Shown here piece after piece: positions 49,883 through 63,800 of a stretch of DNA of 64,000 bases (its first letter is position 1; each line of letters opens with the position of its first letter). Made by a program: the position numbers and the translations under genes. The notes under the pieces are model-generated. The model did not search any database. It was given only the letters and a program-made list of their open reading frames with translations, and was not told where the DNA came from. The DNA is from Herbaspirillum sp. SJZ106 (GTDB taxonomy: Bacteria; Pseudomonadota; Gammaproteobacteria; Burkholderiales; Burkholderiaceae_D), in assembly GCF_006715495.1 (NCBI RefSeq), contig NZ_VFNI01000003.1, positions 620,001 to 684,000 on the forward strand. The letters run 5' to 3'.

Positions 49883-49916
49883 AAAAATTCCTAAAATCTT
49901 TGTGGAATTTAATTTT

Positions 49917-49927
49917 ACTCAGACCCC
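49917..49927 (-). repeat. Right flanking motif of the RAYT gene, copy 2
   Basis: ACTCAGACCCC on the plus strand, GGGGTCTGAGT on the minus strand, is a further related copy in the same orientation as copy 1, about 45 bases downstream. Confidence 0.45.
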
Positions 49928-50002
49928 TTTTATTCTTGTTGAAGTATTGGGTGCACTGCACTATTCTTCAATTCCTTACTGTCAATGTGGTGGAGTACCG
50001 AT

Positions 50003-54679
<4,677 letters not shown>

Positions 54680-54781
54680 GCGGCGGTCTTTTCGGATCAA
54701 TCAAGTACACAAGCACGTCGGCGGGCGCTGCGGCATTGAATCGCCGCCCGTCGCATCCTTAGCGAGAAATGTGAGAGGAAA

Positions 54782-56245
54782 ATGGGAAAAGCAACCGGTT
54801 TCATGGAGTACCAGCGCCTGAAAGAGGCGAGCGAAGCGCCGTCGGCGCGCACCAAGCATTACAAGGAATTCGTCCTGCACCTGACCGAAGGCGACGCCAA
54901 GATCCAGGGCGCGCGCTGCATGGACTGCGGCATTCCGTTCTGCAATAACGGCTGCCCGGTCAACAACATCATTCCGGACTGGAACGACCTGGTCTACCGC
55001 GGCAACTACAAGGAAGCGCTGGACACGCTGCACTCGACCAACAATTTCCCCGAGTTCACCGGCCGCATCTGCCCGGCGCCGTGCGAAGCCGCCTGCACGC
55101 TGGGCATCAACAACGACGCCGTGGGCATCAAGTCGATCGAGCATTTCATCATCGACAAGGGCTGGGAAAACGGCTGGGTGGTGCCGCAACCGGCCGCCGT
55201 CAAGACCGGCAAGAAAGTCGCCGTGGTCGGCAGCGGTCCTGCCGGCATGGCAGCGGCGCAACAGCTGGCGCGCGCCGGCCATGACGTGACCGTGTTCGAG
55301 AAGAGCGACCGCGTCGGCGGCCTGCTGCGTTACGGCATTCCCGACTTCAAGATGGAAAAGTCGCACATCGACCTGCGCGTCGAGCAGATGAAGGCAGAAG
55401 GCGTGACCTTCCGCACCGGCGTGTTCGTCGGCAAGGATTTCCCGGAGACGGTCAATAACTGGTCCAAGGAAACCGTGTCGCCGGACGAGCTGAAGAAGGA
55501 GTTCGATGCCATCGTCATCGCCGGCGGCGCCGAGCAGCCGCGCGACCTGCCGGTTCCCGGCCGCGAGCTCAAGGGCGTGCACTTCGCCATGGATTTCCTG
55601 CCGCTGCAAAACAAGGTCAATGCCGGCGACAAGCTGAAAAACCAGATCATGGCCACCGGCAAGCACGTGGTGGTGATCGGCGGCGGCGATACCGGTTCGG
55701 ACTGCGTGGGCACCTCCAACCGCCACGGCGCCGAATCGGTGGCCCAGTTCGAACTGATGCCGCAACCGCCGGAAACCGAGAACAAGCCGATGGTGTGGCC
55801 GTACTGGCCGACCAAGCTGCGCACTTCTTCCTCGCACGAAGAAGGCTGCAACCGCGACTGGGCGGTGGCCACCAAGCGCCTGGAAGGCAAGAACGGCAAG
55901 GTCGAGAAGCTGATCGCCGCCCGCGTCGAATGGAAGGACGGCAAGATGCAGGAAGTGCCGGATTCGGAATTCGAAATGAAGGCCGACCTGGTGCTGTTGG
56001 CAATGGGCTTCGTCTCGCCGGTGCAGCAGGTGCTGGACGCCTTCGGCGTCGAGAAGGATGCGCGCGGCAATGCCAAGGCGACTACCGATGGCGAAGGCTG
56101 CTACAAGACATCGGTCGACAAGGTGTTTGCCGCCGGCGACATGCGCCGCGGCCAGTCGCTGGTCGTTTGGGCGATCCGTGAAGGCCGCCAATGCGCCCGT
56201 GCAGTCGACGAGTTCTTGATGGGCGCTTCCCTGTTGCCACGTTAA
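54782..56245 (+). CDS. gltD: Glutamate synthase (NADPH) small subunit
   Basis: 487-residue beta subunit that oxidises NADPH and passes electrons through FAD and [4Fe-4S] clusters to GltB. The N-terminal cluster cysteines are in [17 protein letters not shown] and [12 protein letters not shown]. The FAD fold is [20 protein letters not shown], the NADPH fold [15 protein letters not shown], and the C-terminal FAD motif [18 protein letters not shown]. It follows gltB by 102 bases. The last 22 codons are repeated downstream at 56332-56402. Confidence 0.97.
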   Translation: MGKATGFMEYQRLKEASEAPSARTKHYKEFVLHLTEGDAKIQGARCMDCGIPFCNNGCPVNNIIPDWNDLVYRGNYKEALDTLHSTNNFPEFTGRICPAPCEAACTLGINNDAVGIKSIEHFIIDKGWENGWVVPQPAAVKTGKKVAVVGSGPAGMAAAQQLARAGHDVTVFEKSDRVGGLLRYGIPDFKMEKSHIDLRVEQMKAEGVTFRTGVFVGKDFPETVNNWSKETVSPDELKKEFDAIVIAGGAEQPRDLPVPGRELKGVHFAMDFLPLQNKVNAGDKLKNQIMATGKHVVVIGGGDTGSDCVGTSNRHGAESVAQFELMPQPPETENKPMVWPYWPTKLRTSSSHEEGCNRDWAVATKRLEGKNGKVEKLIAARVEWKDGKMQEVPDSEFEMKADLVLLAMGFVSPVQQVLDAFGVEKDARGNAKATTDGEGCYKTSVDKVFAAGDMRRGQSLVVWAIREGRQCARAVDEFLMGASLLPR

Positions 56246-56250
56246 TGGAT

Positions 56251-56316
56251 CGCCCGGCGATGGCTTGCAAGCCATCGCAGCGCTCGCCGGGCGAAACAGA
56301 CGCAGGTCTGTTTCGC
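56251..56316. repeat. Nested palindrome and hairpin after gltD
   Basis: An 18-base perfect palindrome GATGGCTTGCAAGCCATC (56259-56276) sits inside a 10-bp outer pairing CGCCCGGCGA (56251-56260) with TCGCCGGGCG (56284-56293). A second hairpin with an 11-bp stem follows (GCGAAACAGAC 56291-56301, GTCTGTTTCGC 56306-56316). The second resembles the real terminator at 56443 but lacks its T run. These structures lie between gltD and its duplicated 3' end. Confidence 0.75.
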
Positions 56317-56331
56317 TTTATCCGGCTCCCG

Positions 56332-56402
56332 TCCGTGAAGGCCGCCAATGCGCCCGCGCAGTCGACGAGTTCTTGATGGGCGCATCGCTGCTGCCGCGCT
56401 GA
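56332..56402 (+). pseudogene. Duplicated 3' end of gltD
   Basis: 71 bases repeat the end of gltD, offset by 157 bases. Translated in the same way they give [20 protein letters not shown] plus PR and a stop, identical to the C-terminus of intact GltD. The first 52 bases differ from 56175-56226 at one position, and the remainder differ only by synonymous changes and TGA instead of TAA. There is no start codon or upstream portion, so this is a remnant, not a gene. The 350-base gap 56246-56595 otherwise holds palindromes and a terminator. Confidence 0.9.
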
Positions 56403-56442
56403 TGCCGGCCCGATAACAAGTTTGCTTCATTTGACCCTGGGC

Positions 56443-56474
56443 CCGGACAGACGCAAGTCTGTCCGGTTTTTTTT
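56443..56474 (+). terminator. Terminator of the gltBD operon
   Basis: A perfect 10-bp stem CCGGACAGAC / GTCTGTCCGG with loop GCAA and eight T residues. It stands 40 bases after the gltD remnant and about 200 bases after the intact gltD stop; a weaker relative lies at 56291-56316. Confidence 0.92.
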
Positions 56475-56595
56475 CGTCCGTGCGGGCAAAGCCGCGGAGG
56501 CGCCACGCAGTCCCGCAGAGGCGGGCGCTCAAGTAAAATAATCCCATTCACCGCACAGGCGCATGCGCAATGTCGCGCAGGCTTACAGGACCCAC

Positions 56596-58389
56596 ATGGC
56601 TACTCCTATCCGCTACACCATTACCTCCAACGATCCGGCATCCCACGTCTATGACGTCACCGTCACGGTCGATCGGCCTGCGGCCGAGGGCCAGGTCTTT
56701 ACGCTGCCGGCATGGATCCCGGGCAGCTACATGGTGCGCGAGTTCGCCAAAAACATCGTGCGGCTGCGCGCCGAGTCCGGCGGCAGGAAGGTCGCCGTCA
56801 GGAAGCTCGACAAGCACACCTGGCAAGCCGCCGCCTGCACATCGGCATTGACGCTGAGCTACCAGGTCTATGCCTGGGACTTGTCGGTGCGCACCGCGCA
56901 CCTGGACCGGACCCACGGCTTCTTCAACGGCACCAGCGTGTTCCTGGCCGCGCGGGGTTTCGAGCAGGGCCGGCACGTGGTCGACATCCGCCGCCCGGAA
57001 GGCGATGCCTTCAAGCGCTGGCGCGTGGCCACCGCGATGCCGGAACTGAAAGCCAGGCGCTATGGCTTCGGCACCTATGTGGCGCAAAACTATGATGAAC
57101 TGATCGATCATCCGGTCGAGATTGGCGACTTCGCGCTGGCCAGTTTCAAGGCGCATGGCGTGCCGCACGATGTGGTGATCACCGGCCAGGCGCCCAATCT
57201 CGACATGGTCCGCCTGTGCGACGATCTCAAGAAGATCTGCGAGGCGCAGATCGCGTTCTTCGAGCCCAAGAGCAAGCGCGCGCCGATGTCGCGCTACGTC
57301 TTCATGACGCTGGCGGTGGGCGACGGCTACGGCGGCCTGGAGCACCGCGCATCGACCGCGCTGATCTGCGCGCGCGCCGATTTGCCGGTCAAGGGCCGGC
57401 CGGAGCAGACCGACGGCTACCGCACCTATCTCGGCCTGTGCAGCCATGAGTACTTCCATACCTGGAACGTCAAGCGCATCAAGCCGGCGGTGTTCGCGCC
57501 GTACGACCTGCGCCAGGAAAACTACACCTCGCTGCTGTGGCTGTTCGAAGGTTTCACCAGCTATTACGATGACTTGTTCCTGGTGCGCACCGGTGTGATC
57601 GATACCGATGCCTACCTCAATATGCTCTCCAAGACCGTCACCGGCGTGCTGCGCGGCAGCGGCCGCAAGAAGCAGAGTGTGTCCGAATCCAGTTTCGACG
57701 CCTGGGTAAAGTATTACCGCCAGGACGAGAATGCGCCCAATGCCATCGTCAGCTATTACACCAAGGGCTCGCTGGTGGCGCTGGGGATGGACCTGACGAT
57801 ACGCAAGCAAACGCGCGGCCGCCGTACCCTGGATGATGTCATGCGCGGTTTGTGGGGCCGTTACGGGCGCGATTTTTATGAAGGCGGCGCGCGCGGGCAG
57901 GGCGTGCCGGAGGATGACATCCTTGCGCTGTTGGAAGAATTCAGTGGCGCCGACCTGGGGCGCTTCTTTGAACGCTGTATCCGGGGCACGGAAGACGTGC
58001 CGCTGGCCGAGCTGTTGCCGGACTTCGGCGTCAGCTACGACGATGCGCCGCCGAAGGACGCCAAGCCCTGGCTGGGCGCGCGCATCGCCAAGGACGGCGG
58101 CGACGCCAAGCTGGCCAGCGTGTACGAAGGCAGTCCGGCCGCGCAGGCAGGCTTGTCAGCCGGCGACAAGCTGGTGGCGCTGGATGGTTTGCGCGTGCCG
58201 GCCTCCGGTCCGGACGGTTTGTTGTCGCGCTATCGCATCAACGATACCGTGCGCGTGCATGCCTTCCGCCGCGATGAGCTGATGGAGTTTGTCGTGCGCC
58301 TGAAAGCCGACGCAGCGCCGCAGGTAAAGCTGGCCGCGCTGGGCAAGCCGGCGGCAGTGGTGCGCCAGCGTCAATCCTGGCTGAAATGA
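56596..58389 (+). CDS. M61-family glycyl aminopeptidase with PDZ domain
   Basis: 597-residue metallopeptidase of family M61. An N-terminal beta domain is followed by the thermolysin-like catalytic part, with the zinc motif HEYFH in LGLCSHEYFHTWNVKRIKPA and the third ligand Glu downstream in LLWLFEGFTSYYDDL. A C-terminal PDZ domain covers about residues 490-580 (GSPAAQAGLSAGDKLVALDG). No signal peptide is seen, so it may be cytoplasmic. The family includes the Sphingomonas glycyl aminopeptidase; the physiological substrate is unknown. CAGGA precedes the ATG at 56596 (MATPIRYTI). Confidence 0.9.
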   Translation: MATPIRYTITSNDPASHVYDVTVTVDRPAAEGQVFTLPAWIPGSYMVREFAKNIVRLRAESGGRKVAVRKLDKHTWQAAACTSALTLSYQVYAWDLSVRTAHLDRTHGFFNGTSVFLAARGFEQGRHVVDIRRPEGDAFKRWRVATAMPELKARRYGFGTYVAQNYDELIDHPVEIGDFALASFKAHGVPHDVVITGQAPNLDMVRLCDDLKKICEAQIAFFEPKSKRAPMSRYVFMTLAVGDGYGGLEHRASTALICARADLPVKGRPEQTDGYRTYLGLCSHEYFHTWNVKRIKPAVFAPYDLRQENYTSLLWLFEGFTSYYDDLFLVRTGVIDTDAYLNMLSKTVTGVLRGSGRKKQSVSESSFDAWVKYYRQDENAPNAIVSYYTKGSLVALGMDLTIRKQTRGRRTLDDVMRGLWGRYGRDFYEGGARGQGVPEDDILALLEEFSGADLGRFFERCIRGTEDVPLAELLPDFGVSYDDAPPKDAKPWLGARIAKDGGDAKLASVYEGSPAAQAGLSAGDKLVALDGLRVPASGPDGLLSRYRINDTVRVHAFRRDELMEFVVRLKADAAPQVKLAALGKPAAVVRQRQSWLK

Positions 58390-58440
58390 CCGCTTATGGC
58401 CGGTTCCTGGGCGAGTTCAATCCGGGATTGGCAGGCATAA

Positions 58441-58471
58441 AAAAACCCGCTTCGACCGAAGCGGGTTTTTC
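58441..58471. terminator. Bidirectional terminator between the M61 gene and rplY
   Basis: A 13-bp stem, AAAAACCCGCTTC and GAAGCGGGTTTTT around GACC, lies between two convergent genes and gives a U run in either direction. Confidence 0.9.
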
Positions 58472-58487
58472 TTGAAACGCAAGCGGA

Positions 58488-59096
58488 TTACTTGGCTTCT
58501 GCGGCGTCGCCAGCGGCAGCTTCGCCTTCAGCGGACACTTGACCGGCCGGCACGGTAGCGGTGGCGATGGTCAGGTTTTCCTGGGTCACGGCGGTCACGC
58601 CGTTGGGCAGCTTCAGGTCAGCCAGGTGGATCGACTGGCCGACGTCCAGCTTGGACAGGTCGACTTCGATGAATTCCGGCAGGTTCTTCGGCAGGCAGGA
58701 AACGTCCAGTTCCGATTGCACGTGGGAGATGATACCTGCGTGCAGCTTCACGGCTGGCGAGATTTCAGCGTTCACGAAGTGCAGGGGCACCTTGGTGTGC
58801 AGCTTTTGCGATGCGTCGACGCGTTGGAAGTCGACGTGCAGGACCAGTTGCTTGTACGCGTGGACTTGGAAGTCGCGCAGCAGGACTTGCTCGACCTTGC
58901 CTTCGATTTCCAGGTCGAGGATCGACGAGTGGAAGGTTTCCTTCTTCAGCGCGTGGTACAGCGCGTTGTGGTCCAGGGCGATGTTGACCGGTGCGCTGGT
59001 GCCGCCGTAGACGATACCGGGGGTTTGGCCAGCAATACGCAGGCGGCGGCTCGCTCCGGTCCCCTGCAGAGTGCGTGGAAATGCGATAACTTTCAT
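58488..59096 (-). CDS. rplY: 50S ribosomal protein L25/general stress protein Ctc
   Basis: 202-residue long-form bL25. The N-terminal L25 domain ([20 protein letters not shown]) binds 5S rRNA. The C-terminal TL5/Ctc beta domain reads [20 protein letters not shown] followed by the rest of the domain, and the tail is Ala/Glu-rich. Betaproteobacteria carry this long form. It is 129 bases downstream of prs on the same strand, a conserved order. The pth and ychF genes that often follow it elsewhere are not here. Confidence 0.95.
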   Translation of the reverse strand: MKVIAFPRTLQGTGASRRLRIAGQTPGIVYGGTSAPVNIALDHNALYHALKKETFHSSILDLEIEGKVEQVLLRDFQVHAYKQLVLHVDFQRVDASQKLHTKVPLHFVNAEISPAVKLHAGIISHVQSELDVSCLPKNLPEFIEVDLSKLDVGQSIHLADLKLPNGVTAVTQENLTIATATVPAGQVSAEGEAAAGDAAEAK

Positions 59097-59183
59097 GATA
59101 AAGCTCCAATGTTGGCAAAGCGCGTCGTTGTATTGGCGACGGATGCCTTGCGTTGAAAATATTCCCCGCGACCAGGGAATATG

Positions 59184-59212
59184 AAAAACCCCGCTGCATT
59201 GCTGCAGCGAGG
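59184..59212 (-). terminator. Terminator or attenuator after prs
   Basis: A 10-position stem with one mismatch (CCTCGCTGCA and TGCAGCGGGG on the minus strand) with loop GCAA, then five U. It stands between prs and rplY, so some transcripts may stop here and rplY may need its own promoter. Confidence 0.7.
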
Positions 59213-59225
59213 CGAATCCTGTTTC

Positions 59226-60176
59226 TTACTCCGCGAACAGCGACATCACCGAGTCGCCCTTCGTAATACGCTTGAAGGTTTCCGCCAGCAGGTCCGCGCA
59301 GGTCAGCTGGCGGATCTTCGGGCAGGCGCGGGCGGCGGGCGACAGCGGGATGGTATCGGTCACGACCAGCTCGTCCAGCGGCGAATTGCTGATGCGGTCG
59401 ATGGCCGGGCCCGACAGCACCGGGTGCGTACAATAAGCGACCACCTTCTTGGCACCGCGCTCCTTGAGCACTTCGGCAGCCTTGGTCAGGGTGCCGGCGG
59501 TGTCGACCATGTCGTCCATGATCACGCAGTTGCGGCCCTCGACCTCGCCGATGATGTTCATCACTTCCGACACGTTGGCCTTCGGGCGGCGCTTGTCGAT
59601 GATGGCCAGGTCGCAGCCCAGGCGCTTGGCCAGCGCGCGGGCGCGCACCACGCCGCCGACGTCGGGCGAGACCACCAGCAGGTCGTCGTAGCTCTTGGCC
59701 ACCAGGTCGCCCAGCAGGATCGGCGAAGCGTAGATGTTGTCCACCGGGATGTCGAAGAAACCCTGGATCTGGTCTGCATGCAGATCCATGATCAGGACGC
59801 GCTCGACGCCGGCTTCCTGCAGCATGTTGGCGACCACCTTGGCCGAAATCGCAACGCGCGCCGAACGCGGGCGGCGATCCTGGCGGGCATAGCCGAAATA
59901 GGGGATGGCAGCGGTAATGCGGCCGGCCGATGCGCGCTTCAGTGCATCGACCATGATCATGATTTCCATCAGGTTGTCATTGGTCGGCGCGCAGGTGGAC
60001 TGCAGCACGAAAACATCCTTGCCGCGAACGTTTTCATTGATCTCGACCATGACCTCGCCGTCCGAGAACTTGGAGACGTTGGCCTTGCCCAGCGGGATAC
60101 CGAGTTTGTCAGCGACGCCTCGCGCCAGTTCCGGGTTGGCGTTGCCGGTAAAAACCATCAGGTTCTCAAGTGCCAT
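59226..60176 (-). CDS. prs: Ribose-phosphate pyrophosphokinase
   Basis: 316-residue class I PRPP synthetase. The substrate loops are [20 protein letters not shown], the catalytic flexible loop is near [20 protein letters not shown], the metal and ribose-5-phosphate site is [20 protein letters not shown], and the PRPP signature is [13 protein letters not shown]. It makes phosphoribosyl pyrophosphate from ribose 5-phosphate and ATP for nucleotide, histidine and tryptophan synthesis. It lies downstream of tRNA-Gln and ispE on the same strand. Confidence 0.97.
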   Translation of the reverse strand: MALENLMVFTGNANPELARGVADKLGIPLGKANVSKFSDGEVMVEINENVRGKDVFVLQSTCAPTNDNLMEIMIMVDALKRASAGRITAAIPYFGYARQDRRPRSARVAISAKVVANMLQEAGVERVLIMDLHADQIQGFFDIPVDNIYASPILLGDLVAKSYDDLLVVSPDVGGVVRARALAKRLGCDLAIIDKRRPKANVSEVMNIIGEVEGRNCVIMDDMVDTAGTLTKAAEVLKERGAKKVVAYCTHPVLSGPAIDRISNSPLDELVVTDTIPLSPAARACPKIRQLTCADLLAETFKRITKGDSVMSLFAE

Positions 60177-60298
60177 GTGGGTATCCCCGAATGCAATCGT
60201 TAAAAAGTCGAAAAGCCGACAATGCTTGACTGGTCGGTCTCACATTGACGGCTTATTTTTCTGACTGGACGCTGAGTCAAAGACCGGTCCTGAATTAA

Positions 60299-60375
60299 TG
60301 GCAGGGGAACAAGGATTCGAACCTTGGAATGCCGGAATCAAAATCCGGTGCCTTAACCAACTTGGCGATTCCCCT
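60299..60375 (-). tRNA. tRNA-Gln(TTG)
   Basis: A 77-base cloverleaf on the minus strand. The acceptor AGGGGAA pairs with TTCCCCT, the D arm has CCAAGTTGGTTAAGG, the anticodon stem-loop is CCGGA-TTTTGAT-TCCGG with anticodon TTG, the T arm has AAGGTTCGAATCCTT, and CCA is encoded. It lies between ispE and prs, as in other betaproteobacteria. Confidence 0.97.
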
Positions 60376-60453
60376 ACACAATCTGCTGTTTTTCGTTCCA
60401 TCGCGCCTGCTTCGTGTTGCATGCGGCGCCGATGATCGTCAAACCAATTCTTT

Positions 60454-61323
60454 TCACGACTGCAATAAATGGGCGAGAGGGTGTTCCTGCATCGCTTTGG
60501 CTTTCCAGCCGTTCCAGCGCGAAGGCAATTGTTTCAGCACTTCGTCTGCCTGTTGTTCGTGGTCGAATGCACAAAACACGCAGGCGCCGGATCCGGTCAT
60601 TCTGGCTTTTCCGAACTTGCCGAGCCAGTCGATGGCCTCTGCAATTTGCGGGAAATGCCGGGTTGCCACCATTTCCAGATCGTTTCTCCCGAAGTTCGAA
60701 GCGATTTGATTCGTCGCATCAGGAAAGTCCGTTATTCTGACGACTTTTGTATCCCGTGTCAATTCAGAAGAAGAAAAAATTATCGCGGTTGGCACCGAAA
60801 CGCCCGGTTCGATCACCACATACCAGCAGTTGGCCGTTTCCAGCGGCGAAAGCGCCTCGCCAACCCCTTCGGCGAAGGCATTGCGGCCGAACAGGAAAAA
60901 CGGGACATCGGCGCCCAGTTTCAGGCCGATATCCATCAATTCCTGGCGCCTGAAGCCGGTTTGCCACAAATGGTTCAGGACCAACAGGGTCGTGGCGGCG
61001 TCGGAAGAGCCGCCGCCCAGACCGCCGCCCATGGGCAGACGCTTTTCCACGGTAATCGAGGCGCCCAGTTCCGGCCGCCCGGCGGTTTGACGCAGCAGGT
61101 GCGCGGCGCGCACCACCAGGTCGGATTCGGCCGGCACGCCGGGGATGTCATTGGTGCGCACGATGCGACTGTCTGCGCGCACGGCGAAATCCAGGCTGTC
61201 GCAGCGGTCGATCAATTGAAATGCCGATTGCAGCAGGTGATAGCCGTCGGCGCGCCGGCCGGTGACGTGCAGGAACAGGTTGAGCTTGGCAGGCGCCGGG
61301 CAGGCGTTGAGGGTGGCGGTCAT
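60454..61323 (-). CDS. ispE: 4-diphosphocytidyl-2-C-methyl-D-erythritol kinase
   Basis: 289-residue GHMP kinase of the MEP isoprenoid pathway. The N-terminal AKLNLFLHVTGRRADGYHLL matches IspE (conserved PAKxNLFLxVxGRRxDGYH), and the ATP-binding loop is LPMGGGLGGGSSDAATTLLV. The conserved TGSGACVFCAF motif lies near the C-terminus. It phosphorylates CDP-methylerythritol. It begins 15 bases after the lolB stop on the same strand, the conserved lolB-ispE order. Confidence 0.96.
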   Translation of the reverse strand: MTATLNACPAPAKLNLFLHVTGRRADGYHLLQSAFQLIDRCDSLDFAVRADSRIVRTNDIPGVPAESDLVVRAAHLLRQTAGRPELGASITVEKRLPMGGGLGGGSSDAATTLLVLNHLWQTGFRRQELMDIGLKLGADVPFFLFGRNAFAEGVGEALSPLETANCWYVVIEPGVSVPTAIIFSSSELTRDTKVVRITDFPDATNQIASNFGRNDLEMVATRHFPQIAEAIDWLGKFGKARMTGSGACVFCAFDHEQQADEVLKQLPSRWNGWKAKAMQEHPLAHLLQS

Positions 61324-61338
61324 GGTCGGGCTTGATGC

Positions 61339-61995
61339 TCAGGGTTTTTTCCAGCTGTCGACCGCGATGCGGATCGATACCTTGCCGGCTTGTTCGGTAT
61401 CCCGGGTCAGGTCGATGCGTTTGGGGCGGGTTTGGCCGCTGTCCGGATCGCTTTGCCAGTTGGCATAGACCACACGCCAGCCATCCTTGGTAGAGAAGCT
61501 GGCGTAATTCTCGCCCGGCTTGGCCTGGAACGGCTTGCCGGCGCTGTCGGTGCCGTTGCCCTGCAGCCACTGGCGCATGCCCGAAACCGGCAGGGGCCAG
61601 CCCAGCGATTGCGCGGCCAGTTCATCCACGTCAGGCGCCACTTGCGGCGGCCGGCCCGATTGCACCAGCGTGGCGATGCCCGGCTTGACGCTGATGGTGG
61701 CCACGGTCTGGCCCAGCGGCGAGAGCAGTTCCAGGTCGGTTTGCCTTGCCGTTTGCGACCAGATGAAGCTGCCGTGCAGCGACTGCGGGCTGTTGCCTTG
61801 TTCGTATTGCACCGAGATGCGGCCGCTGATATCGATGCTTTCCTGATAGGCCGGGGTTGTCGCCGTAGGCGAAGCCGCCTGTTGCGCCGACATCCCGGCG
61901 CAGCCGCCCAGCAGGAGCGCGACCGAAGCCGCGCCCAGCGCGGCAGCGCGGCGCAGGCCGGGGCAGCCTGCGAAGATGCCCGGCTTTGCCATCAT
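61339..61995 (-). CDS. lolB: Outer membrane lipoprotein receptor LolB
   Basis: 218-residue lipoprotein. The signal peptide ends in the lipobox LLLGGC with Cys32 as the lipidated residue. The LolB beta-barrel follows (SIDISGRISVQYEQGNSPQS; GSFIWSQTARQTDLELLSPL). LolB takes lipoproteins from LolA and inserts them in the outer membrane. The ATG at 61995 is chosen because it overlaps the stop of the TPR gene as ATGA; a longer in-frame extension would run into that gene. Confidence 0.94.
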   Translation of the reverse strand: MMAKPGIFAGCPGLRRAAALGAASVALLLGGCAGMSAQQAASPTATTPAYQESIDISGRISVQYEQGNSPQSLHGSFIWSQTARQTDLELLSPLGQTVATISVKPGIATLVQSGRPPQVAPDVDELAAQSLGWPLPVSGMRQWLQGNGTDSAGKPFQAKPGENYASFSTKDGWRVVYANWQSDPDSGQTRPKRIDLTRDTEQAGKVSIRIAVDSWKKP

Positions 61996-63800
61996 GGCTT
62001 GACGTTGAGCCGCGTCAGCGTGCTTTTCAGGACGTCGTTGTCGGGGTCCTTGGCCTGCACTTCGCGCCAGACCTGCCGGGCTTCTTCCTGCTTGCCGCGC
62101 GTCCACAGCACTTCGCCCAGGTGCACGCCGATTTCCGGATCGGGGCGCAGCGAATAGGCCAGGCGCATCTGGGTTTCGGCTTGTTCCAGGCGGCCCATGC
62201 GGAACTGGATCCAGCCCAGGCTATCGGCGATGAAGGGATCCTGCGGCGCCATGTCGGCCGCCTTCTGGATCAGTTCCAGCGCCTCCGGCAGGCGGATGTT
62301 GCGGTCGGCCAGCGAATACCCCAGCGCGTTGTAGGCGTGCTGGTTGCCGGGCGCCAGTTTCATTACCCGGCGCAGCGAGCTTTCCATTTCCTTATAGTTG
62401 CCCAGCTTCTCGCACACCATCGCGTAGTCGTACAGCAGGTCGGTGTTGTTGGGGAAGCGTTCCAGGCCGCCCTTGAGCACCTCGGCCGCTTCCTGGTTGC
62501 GGTTGGCATCGCGCAGCAGCAGCGATTCGGCCTGGAGCAGTTGCAGTTGCTCGGTATCGTTGGTAGATTCGGCCTGGGCCGTTTCCAGCGCCTTGCGGGC
62601 GCCGTCGATGTCGTTCTTGCGCGCCAGCAATTGGGCGCGGCGCACCTGGATGTTGATGTAGCCGTCAGTGCCGGGTTCGGCCTGGTCCAGATAGCGCAAT
62701 GCGCCGTCGAGGTCCTTGCGCTCTTCGGCGATGCGCGAGAGCAGCAGGATGGCCTGGCTGGGATCGCGGTCGTCTTCAGGTTGCGCGGCCAGCACCTGCA
62801 GGTAGCGTTTCAGGTAGTTTTCCGCATCCGTCAACTGGTCGGTCTGGGCCGACAGCACGCCCAGCGCGAACAGCGTGGTCGGGTCGTCGCCGTCTTCCTT
62901 GAGCAGCGCCTCGAACTGCCCGCGGGCGTCCTTGTAGTTCTTCTGCTCCACCAGGCTGCGCGCATAGGCCACGCGCACTTCGCGCGAATTCGGATACTTG
63001 CGCAGGAAGTCGGACACCAGCTTGGTGGCATCGCTGGTATTGGATGCCACTTGCGCCGCGGTCAGGACCGCCAGCTCGGAGTCGGGCTTGATCTTCAGCG
63101 CGGCGCGCGCTTCGCGCTGCGCATAGGCGGCGTCGCCGACATTGAAGGCGCCTTGCGCCAGCGCCAGGTGGGTTTCCAGCAGGTCGCCATAAGGCTGCGT
63201 CACTTTTTGCAGGATCGCGAAGCTGGCCTGCTTGTCCTTGGCGCGCGCCAGCAGGCGCTGGATTTGCAGGATCATCGGGCCGCGCGCCTGCGGGGCGGCA
63301 TCGGCCAGGCGCTGGGTCAGCAGCGGCTCGATTTCGTCGACGCTGTCGGAGAGCATGATCAGGCCGAGGTAGTTTTGCAGCGCTTCATCCGAATGCGGCG
63401 CCAGCTCGGTCCACAGGCGCACCGCCACCAGCGCTTCGCTGGGCTGGCGGGCGGCCACGGCGATCTCGGCCGCGCGCTTGGCCAGGCGCGGGTCGCGCGT
63501 CTGCTGGGCCGCGGCCAGGATGGTGACGTAGGCCGATTGCCATTGGCCGCGCTGGAAAGCGATCTCGGCTGTCAGAACCTTATAGAGGATGTCCTGGCTC
63601 AACTCGACCGCCGGCAGCGCGTCTTCCTGCTGCTGGGCGCGGGCCTTGGGAGATTTCTTGCGGTTGGCCGCAGCGGATTTCGCGGATGCGGTTTGCTTGT
63701 CTTGTGCCGCTTCGGCATTCGCCTTGTCGCCGGACTGCTGGAAGCTTGCGCATGCGGTCAGCAGCAGGGAACTGGTGAGGAGGGCGAGAGTTTTTTTCAA
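61992..63800 (-). CDS. TPR-repeat outer-membrane lipoprotein
   Basis: 602-residue protein with a lipoprotein signal (MKKTLALLTSSLLLTACASF, Cys17) and then about ten tetratricopeptide repeats (examples: AYVTILAAAQQTRDPRLAKR; HAYNALGYSLADRNIRLPEA). Betaproteobacterial genomes often carry such a gene just before lolB, but its role is not established; a scaffold in lipoprotein or envelope assembly is plausible. Translation starts at TTG 63800 with AGGA 8 bases upstream; no in-frame ATG fits. Stop and lolB start overlap. Confidence 0.88.
   Translation of the reverse strand: MKKTLALLTSSLLLTACASFQQSGDKANAEAAQDKQTASAKSAAANRKKSPKARAQQQEDALPAVELSQDILYKVLTAEIAFQRGQWQSAYVTILAAAQQTRDPRLAKRAAEIAVAARQPSEALVAVRLWTELAPHSDEALQNYLGLIMLSDSVDEIEPLLTQRLADAAPQARGPMILQIQRLLARAKDKQASFAILQKVTQPYGDLLETHLALAQGAFNVGDAAYAQREARAALKIKPDSELAVLTAAQVASNTSDATKLVSDFLRKYPNSREVRVAYARSLVEQKNYKDARGQFEALLKEDGDDPTTLFALGVLSAQTDQLTDAENYLKRYLQVLAAQPEDDRDPSQAILLLSRIAEERKDLDGALRYLDQAEPGTDGYINIQVRRAQLLARKNDIDGARKALETAQAESTNDTEQLQLLQAESLLLRDANRNQEAAEVLKGGLERFPNNTDLLYDYAMVCEKLGNYKEMESSLRRVMKLAPGNQHAYNALGYSLADRNIRLPEALELIQKAADMAPQDPFIADSLGWIQFRMGRLEQAETQMRLAYSLRPDPEIGVHLGEVLWTRGKQEEARQVWREVQAKDPDNDVLKSTLTRLNVKP

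Noticed and set aside
45758..50002. Whole segment as a genomic island
   Set aside because: The genes look accessory and a RAYT is present, but I found no integrase, no direct repeats at the borders and no tRNA, so I describe the parts without calling an island.
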